Assembly (NCBI GenBank): GCA_029204045.2
Contig: CM055066.1
Coordinates: forward strand, 51,268,998 to 51,332,997
Length of the DNA stretch: 64,000 bases
From: Tillandsia leiboldiana
Lineage: Eukaryota; Streptophyta; Magnoliopsida; Poales; Bromeliaceae
Direction of reading: 5' to 3'
The first letter of the stretch is position 1, and the number at the start of each line of letters is the position of its first letter. Shown here in pieces: positions 49,401 through 61,825 of the stretch. The notes under the pieces are model-generated. The model saw only the letters and a program-made list of their open reading frames with translations. It did no database searches and was not told where the DNA came from. A program made the translations under genes and the position numbers.

Positions 49401-52400
49401 TTCATTTTGGATATTATTGGTACTCTTGAATGTAGGTCAATTTCCTCTGTTGCTACTTATTTGGCAATTATTAAGTGCTAGATGTTGTTATTTTTTTCTC
49501 ATTAATTGTATTAGGTAGTTGGATTGCCAAAGAGTACAATGTGAACATTTATATTGATGTCAATGTATCCTCAATTTCATAATCATGAGAGCTGCCTATG
49601 TAAATCAAACAACAAACCCAAGTGATTAATAATCATATTACCAATTATTGTCCTTGAAGTTTGGTCTGGATTTCAATTTGTTCTTGCAGTTTTAATCATC
49701 ACAGTTTAGGATTAAAATTAGGTTTTCCCTTTAGTCTACAATCATAGTCCATGAAGCTTATTCGACATAATAATTAGGTTTTCCCTTCAGCCTACCATCC
49801 AAAAAAATGTCACATTGCCATCTTTGTTAGACTGTCTATTATTAAAATTGAAACTAAATGGATGAAACTAGTACTGGAGTTAAACTTTAGGGAGAAAATT
49901 AAAATGAGGTCAAATGTTAAGAATAAAATAGCAAATTTGAGGATAGAACTGTAATCATGACTAGTTTGGTATGGGTTGAAAAGTTGTAGGATTAAAATTT
50001 TTGCTATAACAATTTGCGGTGCTGACCAACATACCCCTTGTTCCTCATGGTGGCCGAGGGGCTCTCACGGATGACAGACGAGGCGGTTAGAAACGACCTG
50101 GTGAAAGGGATAGGCCCGTCGGACGAGGGATGGATCTCGCTTATACAATTTGCGGATGACACTCTGTTTTTCTGCGAGGCCCGGAAGAGACAATTAAGGA
50201 ACTTAAGGTTCATCTGGCACCTTTTCTAGTGGGCGTTCGGACTCAAAGTAAATAAAGAGAAAATATAGTTGTTTTACACCGGTAGGGTTGAAAACAAAGG
50301 GGATAGATTTGCTAGATTACTGGATTGTAAAGTGGGTACCCTCCCGACGAAATATCTGGGCCTGCCTTTGTCTTATAAGAGCCTTAGGACCAAGGAATGG
50401 CGAGGGGTCATTGCTAAAATTTAGCGAAGATTAGAAGGGTGGCAGGCTAAGCTTCTTTCTAGAGGCGGCAGGCTTACGCTTGTCAATGCGGTGCTGACCA
50501 ACATACCCCTTTATCACTTCTCTATATTTAGAGCGCCCAAATGGGTCATCAAACGTGTTAAGGCCCATAGAAGGGATTTTTTCTGGTTCGGCTGTGAAAA
50601 GGGGCGCGGGTGGGGACGGCTAGTCACCTGGAGGAATGTGTGTAGGACTAAGGTTGAAGGTGGTTTGGGCATTCTGGACCTGGGTGTTATGAATGTGGCC
50701 CTCCTTTGTAAATGGTGGTGGAGATTCTTCTTGACCCCCGACCTGCAGTGGTGTAAACTTATTAATAGTATGTACTATCGAAAAAGAGTACCACTGGGAG
50801 AGAGGAGCTCTTTTAGGCCGAGCTCGCAATGGTGGAGGGATGTCCTCAGCATCATAGAGATTTTTAAAGGAGGGGTGTCCTTCCGGCTTGGCGATGGAAA
50901 ACTAGTGAATTTTTGGACGGACAGATGGTGTGGGGAGATGACCTTGCAATCCTTGTGTTTTGAGCTGTTCAGTGAGGTTGTAAGGAAGTCGATCAAAGTT
51001 TGTGCTTGCGTTGACCAGGGTAGATGGAGGTGGCGAAAGATCCTTAGAGGCGCCTATGGGAGGGGTCCGGTTGGCAGGGATCGTGTGAAAAAATTGAAGG
51101 CGTTGGTTGGGGCCGCCACACTAGGGAATTGGCGGGATGAGGTCGTGTGGAGGTGGAACAACAAGGGTATCTACTGTTAAGTCCACGTATACCTTCCTCA
51201 TCGACGGGGGCGTACGTGATCTTGTTGCCTTCTCTATCTGGAGGCTGGGTTTGCGCTAAGGTTAAAATCTTTATGTGGATCACCCTAATGAACCGACTCC
51301 CCACAGTTGATAATCTTCTAAATAAAGGTTGGTTCGGAAACAATTTATGCGTGCTTTGTGGGGTCCACCTCGAGACGGCTGATCATATCTTTACGGGGTG
51401 TGTGTACTCTCGGTTCTTATTCCGGGTGGGGGACTGGGCCGTGGATATTCGGGGGTTAGAGAACAATGTCCGGAAGGTGTGGGAGAATCGAGTGATCGGG
51501 GAGAGATTTCCAGACGTGAATAGATTCCTAACCTACGTGGCGGCGCACTGGTGGGTGCTCTGGCGTATTAGAAATAGAGCTATCTTCCAACAGGTCAACA
51601 CCAACCCGCTTCGCGCTGTGCGTTGGGTCAGAGACGTCATGGCCCTGTGGTCAGGAGTTGTTTGAGTCGTTTTGTTTTTGTCTTTTTTTGTTTTTATTTT
51701 TGTTACCAGAGACCTTTGTTGTCTCACCTCTATTGCCTAATTCAGTTGCTAGTTGAATGAAGCGGGTAACTTGCTACCTTTTTCTCAAATTTTTTTTTTT
51801 TTTTTTCCTATAACACTTTCTAAAATAAATGTTACTCTTGTAAAGAAAATTTCTTTACTAATGTTTAGTTGTGTCATGAATGAAAGTGAAAAAAGAGAGA
51901 GGGAGGAGAGAGAAAGAAGAAATAAATAAGAAGAAACTAAAGAGAAAAAATAAAGAGAGTGAAAAAAGAAGAAAGAAATCAAAGAAAGACTAAATAAGGA
52001 CGGAGGGATGAAAGAAAAAACGAGAGAAAAAGGTGAGAGAGAAAGTGAGGAGGGAGAATGAGGGAAGAGAAAGGAAGGAAGAAGAACAAAAGGAGACAAA
52101 GCAAGAAAGAGATAGAAAGGAATAAGAAAGAAAGTGTAGAGTGAAAATGAGAGAGAAAATAAAGAGAAAAGGATAGGGAGAGAGAAAGTGAAGGGAGATT
52201 AAAAAAAGAAGAAAAATAAATGAGAGATATGAGAGAGAAAGCCGAGAAGAAAGTGAAGGGAGAGAAAAGGAGAAAAGTGAAAGAGATAGTTAGGAGGAAA
52301 GAAGCAAAGAGAGAGAGGAGAGAGAATGAAAGGAGAAAAGGATGAGATATAGAGAACAGAGAGCAATAAGAAGAGAGAGTGCGGAGAAATTTGAAGAACA

Positions 52401-55400
52401 ATGCGAGAAAAGTCAAAATTTTCTCACTTTTTCATATAGTCTTTTTTATCTTCTTTAACCTCTTTTCAACCAAGTTCTCTTATATTAAAAAAATGTATTG
52501 TTAGAAGTTGACAAAAGTTGAAAATTTTAACTTCCTTAAAAGTTCACTCCAAACACCAAACACAAGTGATATGGGATATAAGTTTAATAGAGTAACGTAT
52601 CACTCCTTTTAACTCTACACCGAATGTGCCAAAGGTCAAATTTTAGGAACAAAATTACTATTAGTTGAACTCTAAGAACAAAAGTGAATCTCAAGTCAAT
52701 CTTTAGGGATTAAATTTGTGGTTCACCCTAAGTTTTTCCTTGTGCAGATGATCCAGACGTTACCCAAGTGCAGCAGCATCGTACTTTCCTTAAAGAGAAA
52801 GCGGTTTTTAAGGAGGTGGATTGATTGTATTAAGTTATTCATTCATAATTTTATTTATTTTTGGTGGTCTTAGAACTCACTTGTCTTGCAGGTCATTCAT
52901 ATAGAAAATGCCGAAGTATTGTCAAAAATACATCAATCTTATAGGATTGGTTATCTAAAGGTTAGTTTGCCTGATGTACTGTTTAATTTTTCACTTTTTT
53001 TTCTTTTTTTTCCCTTTCCTCGTTATATGTTGGTATTTACTATTGTTGCAACAAATTTAGGATGTTATTTTACCGACAATATTGGACGAGGATACGAAAG
53101 CAACTCTTGAAACCATACAGAATACAAATAATGCTTTTGTAAGTATTACAAAATCCACTTGTGATTTTAAGTTATGAATTATTCCACCATATTCGTTTCG
53201 ATCAGTAATATCTAATTCTCTTGTAGGTCATTTCTTTGCTCAAAGATAATACCTCTTTTTTTCAAGAATTAGTTAACAAGATGAGATCTAACAACACTTC
53301 TGCCGAGTCAAAAAATGATTTGGTATTACTACATTCTTCTTGTATGCCATTTCGTATATGTGTTTGTTATAATTTGAAGTTTCTCTCCCCCTAGTTGGCT
53401 ATCATTATCATAGTTCTCTGTTCTTTTGTGGGTTTATAAATGTAATTGTGAATTTATAGATGTAACTTAATTAGACTGATCTTTTTATAGCCACCATTTC
53501 TGCCACATAGTCATTGCAATGATGCTATTTAAGATCTATGTTTGCTATATTAGCATCTTGTGGAAGAAATACTACTGAAAGCAACGTATCCTATACCGTT
53601 CATTAGAAGGCCTCTTGGTAATACATTTGCTGCAAATGATGTGTATATATGCATACCCAAAAACGTGATGTGAAATTAAATTGAACTTGGAATTTGGAAA
53701 TAATCAATATCAATGCAAGAACCAATAGTTATTTAGGAGCAAAATGTATCTTACCCAAGGACATCCCAGAAGTCTTCATGCGTTCTATGAAATTTCAACA
53801 TCAAACACAGCCACAAAGGAAGAAAAATTCAAAATCCAATGCCTCTTCATAGTTTCAAACCAAACTGAAGGAAAGAAAACAAGCGAATGGTTTTGTAGAT
53901 TCATTGGAATCAAAATCAGGTCATTTAATGTTTGGTGAAAATTTAAAGGCCTAATTTATAGAAAATAGGAGCAAATAACTCAACACAGTAGTATATGAGT
54001 GGTCATTGACTATCAGAGACTGCCGAAGAAGTTTCTTTCAGCTGCTGCAGATTTTACTGCATATAAACTGAAGAAAATATGGGATGGTAGTTGAAACGAG
54101 GGCCGTGGGTTGTGATACGCGACAAATGAGCTGTGGATCCAATATATAGAAGGATATGTCATAAAAACAAGAAAAAAAAAGCAGCAGTTATTTTGTCCTA
54201 AAAAATTGCAGGAATTTGGCCACAAATGAAGAGATTAGGAAGAAAAAGAGGAAAAGTAATGAAGAAAAAGGTGAAAAGCACATTTAGCACATGCTACAAG
54301 ACGGACAGTTTTCATGAGTAGATTATCAAAGCTGCTACTTACTATATGTTTACGCCTTCATTTTTCTTTCAAATAAATCAGTTTGCCATACTGTTATTAT
54401 GTGTTTTTTTTATTCTTTTTTTATCTTTTGTCCAATTTTGGTTGAGGTGCTGATTTCCATGTCTATGTCGTCCGTGAGCAGGTACTATTCCTGCATGAGT
54501 TTTGCTCTCACAGTACATTTTTGTCACTTATGGAACAAGTCAATCTATTTCGGTGGGTTATTCATATTCTTCTTTTGCTCTGTTTTGCTTTCGGTTTCCT
54601 TTTATCCCAACTATTATTTTTAGGGGAAAAAATATATTTGTTGCCTATTAATCACCAAATAACCTACTTCTAAGATTTCCAATAAACCATACAACTTGTG
54701 GGAGTCTTAAGCGCCGACTATCTTAGGAAAAAAAAAAGTGTGAAACTTTCGGTCACTTACGTGTTTCACTATTTTTCCCTTTTAGAAGCCTGTAATTATC
54801 TCTGAACTATTGATATCCAACAGGGATCTTGCTGAGAAAGGTATTTTTGACATCACTGCTGACGTGTTGCAGAGTCGCAACAAAATACTTGCTTCAACGG
54901 GGTAAACTCTTTTTTGGCCATTAGATAGAGCAGTTTAACTGTTTGTGGAAACTACATATCAATCAGCCTTTGTTATTTTTATTAGCCTTACTAATTTAAT
55001 TTCCTATCTGAAATTCAGGACAAAAATTCTTTTCTGTTTCCTTGATGTTGTTCCTACCACCGTCAGGTCTTATGTTATTCAACAAAATGATAATACTTTC
55101 CTTCGGCTTTTGGTAAGCAACTTAACGAGTACTTGGTTCTGGATTATAACAAATTCTTTTGTTATCAAACTTATGGACTAGATACTTACTAGATTTTCTC
55201 CTTTTTTTTTTCATTTTTTGCAATGTGTGTAACTGTGTATATCGATATACTATGTTGTTGTTAGCAGATCCAACTGTCGGAAGCTGATAGGATGTAGAAA
55301 GGAAGGGACATTACTCATTAGTTGATACTTCATTGTGATGTTTGTCATGGATTCTGCATTGTCTAGAACTTCTGCAGAAGTGCTGTACACATAGAGCACA

Positions 55401-58400
55401 GCACATAGAGCTGCTCGTGTAGCCTCAACAGTTATTTTCTTATGTTCATATTGGCTCGACTATTAGAATAGCTTCTCAAGCAAAAGCTATACTTATTAGT
55501 TGAATTTTTTCGAGAAGTTTTCAAAAGAAGGCATTTCACATATATATAAGAACTTAAAAAGTATTTGAAGGGCATACATCAAAATACAAAATTTGTAACT
55601 ATGTATGCTTGTAAATACTCAAGTTCTTATTTATGTGCGAAATGCCTTACTTTGAAAGCTTGTTATAATAAAATTCGACTTGTACGCATATAAGTGGAAT
55701 TTTACTAGGGAAGTTTTTACATAAAGCAATTTTGTGCATGTAAAACAAAAGTATTTGAATTATAAAGGGCATATTTATATACTAGGACACTGTTTGGGTG
55801 CAACGCTACGAATGGTAGTTTTACCAAGTTAAAATGAAAAGGGGAAGGGAAACAAAAGGTTGACAACTATGGTAATTAGTCGACTATCATGAAAATGAAT
55901 CAGAGAGAAAAAAGAATCAAATGTTGGGCATCCCTGCAAGCAGCTCACTGCTGTGGACTTCAAGTACAATTGATTGCATGGAGTATAGCATTTAGTACCA
56001 CATGGGCATCAAATAAGATGAAAAGTAAGAATTGTTGTTCCAATCTAATTACTAAATAAAGTTGTAAGGCCCTTGGTAAACCTTGCATCTTAAGTCTGTA
56101 CATCTCATTTTTTTTATTTGGGTACCTCGCGTAGCATCTCTATCTTCTTGAGAATTGTTATCTGTCGACATAAATGGATCTGTTTATATCTTCTGCGCCA
56201 GGTCAATGGTTTGATAACTGGCTTGGGATGTGACATGCATGGTGATGCTCTTGACATTTTCCAGAGGTTGGTGGATTCAAGAGAAATGCCCATAGAACAG
56301 GTACTTAAAAGTATATACAAGCCTTCTTAAATTAATATCTCTTTGATTTAGTAGTACAATATCATTATGAGCACTATGTTTATCGACCAGTCAACATGAA
56401 ATTCAGCTGATATTATTTCAATGAAATCAAAGGAATTGGATTTGGGGATGAATTATTTTGCTTCGAATGCCTTGTAATTGGCTTGACTTTATTGTTTTCT
56501 TTTCCTGTTTTACTCTCAGCTACATATGCCACATAGAAGTTAGAAAGGGTCATTCAAGTAGAATTATATTTTTATGCTTGGCAAAGTCACTTCATGGCTA
56601 GTTTATACAAGCCTTCTTGAGTTAGTATTTCTAATTCCTAAATTTCTTGCAGCAAAAAAGAATTGTGCAAATTTTCTGCGAAGGATATCTGAACAACTTG
56701 ATCGATATTATAGAATTATGCTGCCCTCCAAAGAATGATTCTCACAGAGCTGAATCTGATGCCCCATACAAGCCTGAAAGTTTATTGAACATATGCGAGC
56801 TGCTTCATTTTTGCGTGATTCATCATTTCCGTTTGATATTGTGATTTGTTCTCTAATAGCCACTTGTGCCTTTTGCTATGCTATTTGTGATAGTTTTCTT
56901 ATACATTCTCATATGTGCATGCAAATTCTATTTTGTAGCTCTTACTTTTATGTGAGTGACGTCATCAGAAAGGTCTTATATCTAACTCGAAGAAAAGAAA
57001 CGTTTCTTGTCGTGGCAGCTGTTCGGTTTTTACGGGCTACAATCTCCCACGGTGCAAATGTAAGCATTTTGGTTTTGTACTTTTTAGATTTGGATGATAA
57101 GTACATTCTTCCCTGTTTACCGATGAATTTTCTTGTATTGATAAATTTTCTGTGGTATTATCTGATTTAATGTGGCTTTCACTTTATTCAGAAGATTATC
57201 ATTGCAGATCAATTGATTTCTGGAAGATTTTCACTAATGATATCGAAATCTTACTACTTAAGATATTCTCTTGTTCAACACATTATAATCCCTTTTAAAT
57301 TAATATGAAAGAGCATTTTGTACTCTCATATCTAATTCTATAACAATTGCTCTCATTTATAAGCCCATAGTTATGTTTCCTCGGTTCACTGGACTATCAT
57401 TGAGATGCATAAATTTTAGAGATATTTGCAAAGTACGAACACACGTTGTCTATTTAGATTTTCTAAATATGTAAAATCTGAATTTCGTGCATCCTTGAAT
57501 AGTCAAATTCTTGCATAAATACCCTTCTAAAAAGTATATGTAAACAGGAGATTTTGCACTATATATATATTTATACTGGCTAATGAAGTAATACGCTGGT
57601 TTCATTCTTTAGGAGGAGTCTTTTCTTCAATATGTTGTGCACTACAATCTTTTGAAGCCAGTCATTGACGCTTTAACTGAAAGCAGAAATCGTGATAATA
57701 TGCTGCAGTCCGCAGTTCTTGAACTGCTGGACTATATTCGGAAGGTAATATTGTTATGCGTGTAAGTATTCTACTGCTTTTGAGATTTCTGTTATCTCTC
57801 AACTTTCCTAACTAATGCAGGAGGACATCAAAGTGCTATTTGCATGTCTAGTTGATAGATTTTGGGTGCAACTAGTGAAGTTTAAACATTTGGGAGCTGT
57901 TCGAGCCTTACTCGACAAACATGACCAGGTGGAATCTCTTCCTATAATTCGATCTAATATTCTTCAAAAATGAAATGCTAACTTACCTGAACTATGTTAT
58001 GATATGAAATGAATCGAACCTTCATAACTTTTGATTTCAGAAAGTTCTGTGATGTTATATTAGAACTCAACTGTTTCTTTAAAAAAAAAGTTGACTTGTT
58101 TTGTACCGCTACATTTTTTTTTTGGCTTTCTTATACACAAAATCTATGCGATTGAACGCACTGGCGGATGGCCTTCTACGTTATCGTTATTGTTCATCAG
58201 GTAGCGATCTGCTGCGGCTAGATGAGGAATGGTGTGTAATTTCTCTTATTTAAGAAAACAAAGAAGCTAAAAAGATGTACTTGGAAGTTTCATTTTTTGT
58301 TGCTAAGCAAACCAAACAATCTGCCATCCACCGGTGCATCCAATCATGAATTTGAGTTTAAAAAGGATAAAGAAAACGAAAACAGTACAAAACGAGGTCT

Positions 58401-60365
58401 AACTTTTCCTAACAGAGAGGTACTTTCATCAAACACATTATAAAATTAGGTAGGATAAAAAGGTTTTAATTTAATGTACTTCTTTCAAAGTGTCCAACAT
58501 GTTCAGGTAAGGTCTGTTTTGTTGTTTTCTACCTTTAATTTACTTACAAGTTCGCTAGAACACATAAATGTTAAGAGTCAAAAAGATCAGAAAGGAGAAG
58601 TGGCACCTAAATCAAAGATTTACGTGTCATGGTACGAAGTAGTGCCGAAAACTTGCTAGTACGGTATGGTATACGGTGCGGTACGCACTGTGCCGATGCA
58701 TGCCAATCACAAAACATACATGTGTGTTGGCACATAATGATATGAAATATGTATTTTTTTTAGCAAAAAATTATTATAATTGCTTATTATGTATTTTTAT
58801 CAAAACTTTTGAACTTAGAAAATTACTTAGTAATTAAAAAAAAAAAGAGAGTTTTGAGTTGTGCTATTAGCACGGAGGCTGTATCGTGCCGATATTTTAT
58901 TAGCACGATAAGATATGATAAATACAGTTCATGCCGACAGGAACTTAAATTCTTGACCTAAATGACTCTGACAATCAAAGAGGAACTATACTTTTTGCTG
59001 ACATAATGATGCTTTTGTAGTCCTTACGTGAATCTGAAACAAAGGACAACTGTGACGCAAAAGGCCTCCTGGAATACATCGACATAAGGTTTTTCTTTTT
59101 GTGTTATGACATAACAGTCTTAATCTTATCATTATTGTAGAATCAATATCTCTTTCTCTTTTCAGCGATGAAGACCATGATGCTTCATCTGAATTGCACG
59201 AACAAGATCAATCTGCCGAGACTAGCAAACCTGATGCCACAGAAGTTAATGAAAAGTATGTTCAAAGTTTAGTTTTGGCTGCTTATATATATATATATAT
59301 ATATATATATGGAAAATGCTACTTGTACACCCCATTTGGGGGTGTACATCGCACACCCCACCCATCCAATGGGTGGGGTGTGGTGAGGGGTCACTTCACA
59401 ATTTGTGAAGTGACCCCCCCACCCTTAGATGGGTGGGTGTAAGATGTACACCCCCTTTGGGGGTGTACATGTAGCGTTGCTCTATATATATATATATATA
59501 TATATATATGCTAGCATAATTAATTATTGACATATATAATCCTGTGAAATTTGGATTTTTGCATATAACCCTGAAAATATAGTTTAGTTTTGCCAGGTTC
59601 GATGTATACAAAACTCAGATTTTCGATCGGTTTACACTTTACAAGTTTACATGTAAATAGATGATTTTCCCATGGGCGTATGCATAAACATCTAATGTTT
59701 TTCCTGATAACTTATTGAGTATACTATAGGTAGTTACAATCTATGCGTTCCCTCGAATCATATTATTGCTTGTAACGGTGGATTATTTTCAGTATAATCT
59801 TCTAGACTAGAACCACATTTCTCTTGGTAACTTAGCAGTTAACTTAGGTATACTTTTAATACTCAAAGCCTGTTTGGTTTGGATAGAGCAGTTCGAAGAA
59901 GCATTAATTAATTAGCATGTTATTAACATCTCTTCTACAATTTGTTGCAACGGAAGCATAAGCTTCAAATTCGAGCTACAGCTTCTCGAACCCGAAAGCT
60001 CATTTTAGTGGCCCTCTACACCAAACACCCGAGCCTAAATGCTAGCCAAACACATCGTTTAGCACAAAAGCCAAACTAGAAGTCAATCCGAAACAGTCAC
60101 TCGGTTTGTCAGGCTGATCTGTTGGACTCTCCTATCATCCGTGTAATCGACTGCCTATACATAGATCATGTTTTCATCATTTTGTAGGGCTGGATCCGCT
60201 GGAAATGCTGACTCGGATAACCGCAATAATGACAACGGCCACCGTAGTCCGCAAGCTAAGAGAACTAAACCACCTGCGGATGACGAGGACCCCTCGAGCT
60301 CTTCCGCAGCTAACCAAAAGACAACATGGGGAGTACGTAAAAGAAGGACGAGTTTTTCGAAGTGA
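43405..60365 (+). CDS. PP4R3: PP4 regulatory subunit 3 (SMEK/PSY2-like), copy B, open frame of 777 aa
   Basis: Same role and 26-exon structure as copy A. Exons: 43405-43452, 44707-44787, 46485-46581, 46684-46768, 46866-46924, 46998-47054, 47241-47309, 47384-47454, 48110-48160, 49146-49245, 49354-49431, 52748-52815, 52892-52960, 53061-53138, 53227-53322, 54482-54552, 54824-54901, 55019-55112, 56202-56300, 56653-56840, 56939-57059, 57613-57744, 57821-57928, 59021-59088, 59166-59255, 60188-60365. The total of 2334 nt is in frame. Domains: EVH1-like about residues 17-115, linker to about 165, SMEK core and ARM/HEAT-like helical repeats about 170-665, acidic Ser-rich tail with basic end. Exon 8 keeps the family motif PPVELSTLPLILK, where copy A has changed residues. 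The N-terminal domain has lost several commonly conserved residues (NLQGVGHV where DDQGTGHV is usual), so function as a PP4 adaptor is likely but may have diverged. Intron 11 holds the LINE insertion. Confidence 0.9.
44045..44353. mobile_element. CAAGGATTTAAG-family MITE in intron 1 of copy B
   Basis: Orthologous to 20841-21149. Target duplication CTTTTAAC is perfect here (44037-44044, 44354-44361), which confirms the boundary of the family. Confidence 0.9.
50013..51786 (+). mobile_element. 5'-truncated LINE (L1-type), only in arm B (intron 11)
   Basis: It encodes the end of a reverse transcriptase (FADDTLFF at about 50158 with the catalytic ADD) and a zf-RVT domain (CVLC...H...C at about 51345-51400). 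The frame is broken by stops near 50228, 50267 and 50423 and by a shift near 51178, so it is dead. The flanks AAATTTTTGCTATAACA (49995-50011) and AAAT(n)CCTATAACA (51787-51814) are the target duplication; arm A has the single site at about 27568. A 3' A-tail is not seen; the right junction has a T-run instead, perhaps part of the expanded target site. Confidence 0.88.
51880..52400. repeat. Purine-rich tract in intron 11 of copy B
   Basis: Counterpart of 27655-28180. In B the LINE separates it from the upstream part of the intron. Confidence 0.9.
58613..58956. mobile_element. CAAGGATTTAAG-family MITE in intron 23 of copy B
   Basis: Orthologous to 34695-35036. Target duplication ACCTAAAT on both sides (58605-58612, 58957-58964). 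Confidence 0.88.
59311..59482. mobile_element. Palindromic MITE, only in arm B (intron 25)
   Basis: Ends GGAAAATGCTACTTGTACAC and GTGTACATGTAGCGTTGCTC are inverted repeats; the inside is further self-complementary (CACCCCACCCATC, GGTCACTTCACAA). It is flanked by TA repeats on both sides, so a TA target duplication (Stowaway/mariner-like) is possible but cannot be proven. Confidence 0.75.
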
Positions 60366-60658
60366 TGGTAAGTGGAGGAGTCTGTTCAAGAACACTTTCA
60401 GTATTCCCCTTCAGATGATTCCTCTCTTCGCTACTTATCAGTTTGGCAAGTTAGTCTCTTGTCTTATGGAGAGGAATGGATTAAGCTGCCCAAATTTCAT
60501 CAGTTTTCTGCTAGGGATCGTCCGGATTCCGGAATGGCAGCAGCATAAATCATTTGCTTTTTGATTTGTACACATCATTCTTTAGACCTGAGTTTTAATT
60601 GGAGCACCAATCTGTGGCTCATTTTCTTGTAAATTTCGGTAAATGTTTTTGTTTTTCT

Positions 60659-60682
60659 AGGGGGGGGGGGGGGGGGGGGGGG
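60659..60682. repeat. Poly(G) run 3' of PP4R3 copy B
   Basis: More than 20 consecutive G residues; copy A has about 10 at the corresponding place (36911). The site is downstream of the stop codon, probably in or near the 3' UTR. Confidence 0.85.
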
Positions 60683-61035
60683 TTGAATTTCAGTTGCTGT
60701 AAATAGTAGGGAAATAATATCTCAATTCAAAATGATGTAAAGTCGTTTGTAGCTTAGCGAAGAGTGTCTAATTATTCGTTCTGAGGTCTTTACGGTGATC
60801 CAAAAGTGATCGATTCGTTGAATGTGAAAACACCACCAGTTCTTTGTATTTTTCACTTCTTTTTTTTTTTGAAATGCTAGGTTTCTTGTTTTGTTCCCTT
60901 TGCAATGCGTATGTATGAGGGGATTTTTTCAAATTAACCCTCTGAAAATCCAATATTTGCCAAATAACCCTGTGAAATTTAAATTTGCAAAACTAACCCT
61001 CCTTTTGCCACTTCAGCGCCACGGAGGCTAGATGA

Positions 61036-61583
61036 GCTGAAGGCGCTGAAGCGTTCAGCGCCTTCACAAAAGTCCTGTGAAGACGCTGACTGAATTAGCG
61101 CCTTCCTGCTGTATGTTGAAGGCGCTGATGCCTTCAGCGTCTTCACAAGAAAATCTGTGAAGGCGCTGAATAAATCAGCGCCTTCATGGTATATGCTGAA
61201 GGCGCTGTTTCATTCAGCGCCTTTAGCATACACTATAAGGCGTTGAGGACTTAGCCATTTTTCGTCGCGAAAATTGGCTAAGTTCTGTGTAAGGGAAAAA
61301 TGGCTTTTCTGTAAAGGCGTTCAGTGGCTCAGCGACTTTAGTGATTTACACTAAAGGCGCTGAGTCGCTCAGCGCCTTTAGTGATTTGCACTAAAGGCGC
61401 TGAGTCGCTCAGCGCCTTTAGTGATTTACAATAAAGGCGCTGAATGGCTCAGCGTCTTTAACATTCATGTTAGAGGCGCTGAATGATTCAGCGCCTCTAA
61501 CATATGATGTTAGAGGCGCTGAATGGTTCAGCGCCTCTAACATATGATGTTAGAGGCGCTGAATGGTTCAGCGCCTTTAACCG
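61036..61583. repeat. Palindrome array of GGCGCTGAATGGCTCAGCGCC type
   Basis: At least ten self-complementary units of about 24-30 bp built on AAAGGCGCTGA...TCAGCGCCTTT, with spacers such as GTGATTTACAC that vary. Three subtypes follow each other (AAGGCGCTGA, AAAGGCGCTGAGTC, TTAGAGGCGCTGAATG). It occupies the same place relative to the element end as the AACACGCAGG array in the first MULE but is unrelated in sequence. Confidence 0.92.
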
Positions 61584-61825
61584 CAGCAACAGCAATAACT
61601 ATTTTTCAAGTGAAAAAAATAAAATTTGTACAACAAGTTTCATACAGAATGAAAAATACAACAAGTTTTACAACTAGATAGTGAACTAAAACATTCAAAA
61701 TTAATGTGGAACAATTGCACAACATTCAGATGTAATAGTTGAGGCAGAACAAAAAAATATAATCACAAAAATATTAAGAATACACCCTAAAATGACCAAA
61801 ATTAAGATAAAACTCAATTTTGAGC

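Larger units (their letters stand above)
42930..60918 (+). repeat. Segmental duplication, arm B
   Basis: Collinear with 19735-37160 (see arm A). Arm-specific differences are a LINE fragment (50013-51786), a palindromic MITE (59311-59482), a longer G-run (60659-60682), and the absence of the arm-A insertions at 25206, 31288 and 35391. It ends abruptly at the second MULE. Confidence 0.93.
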
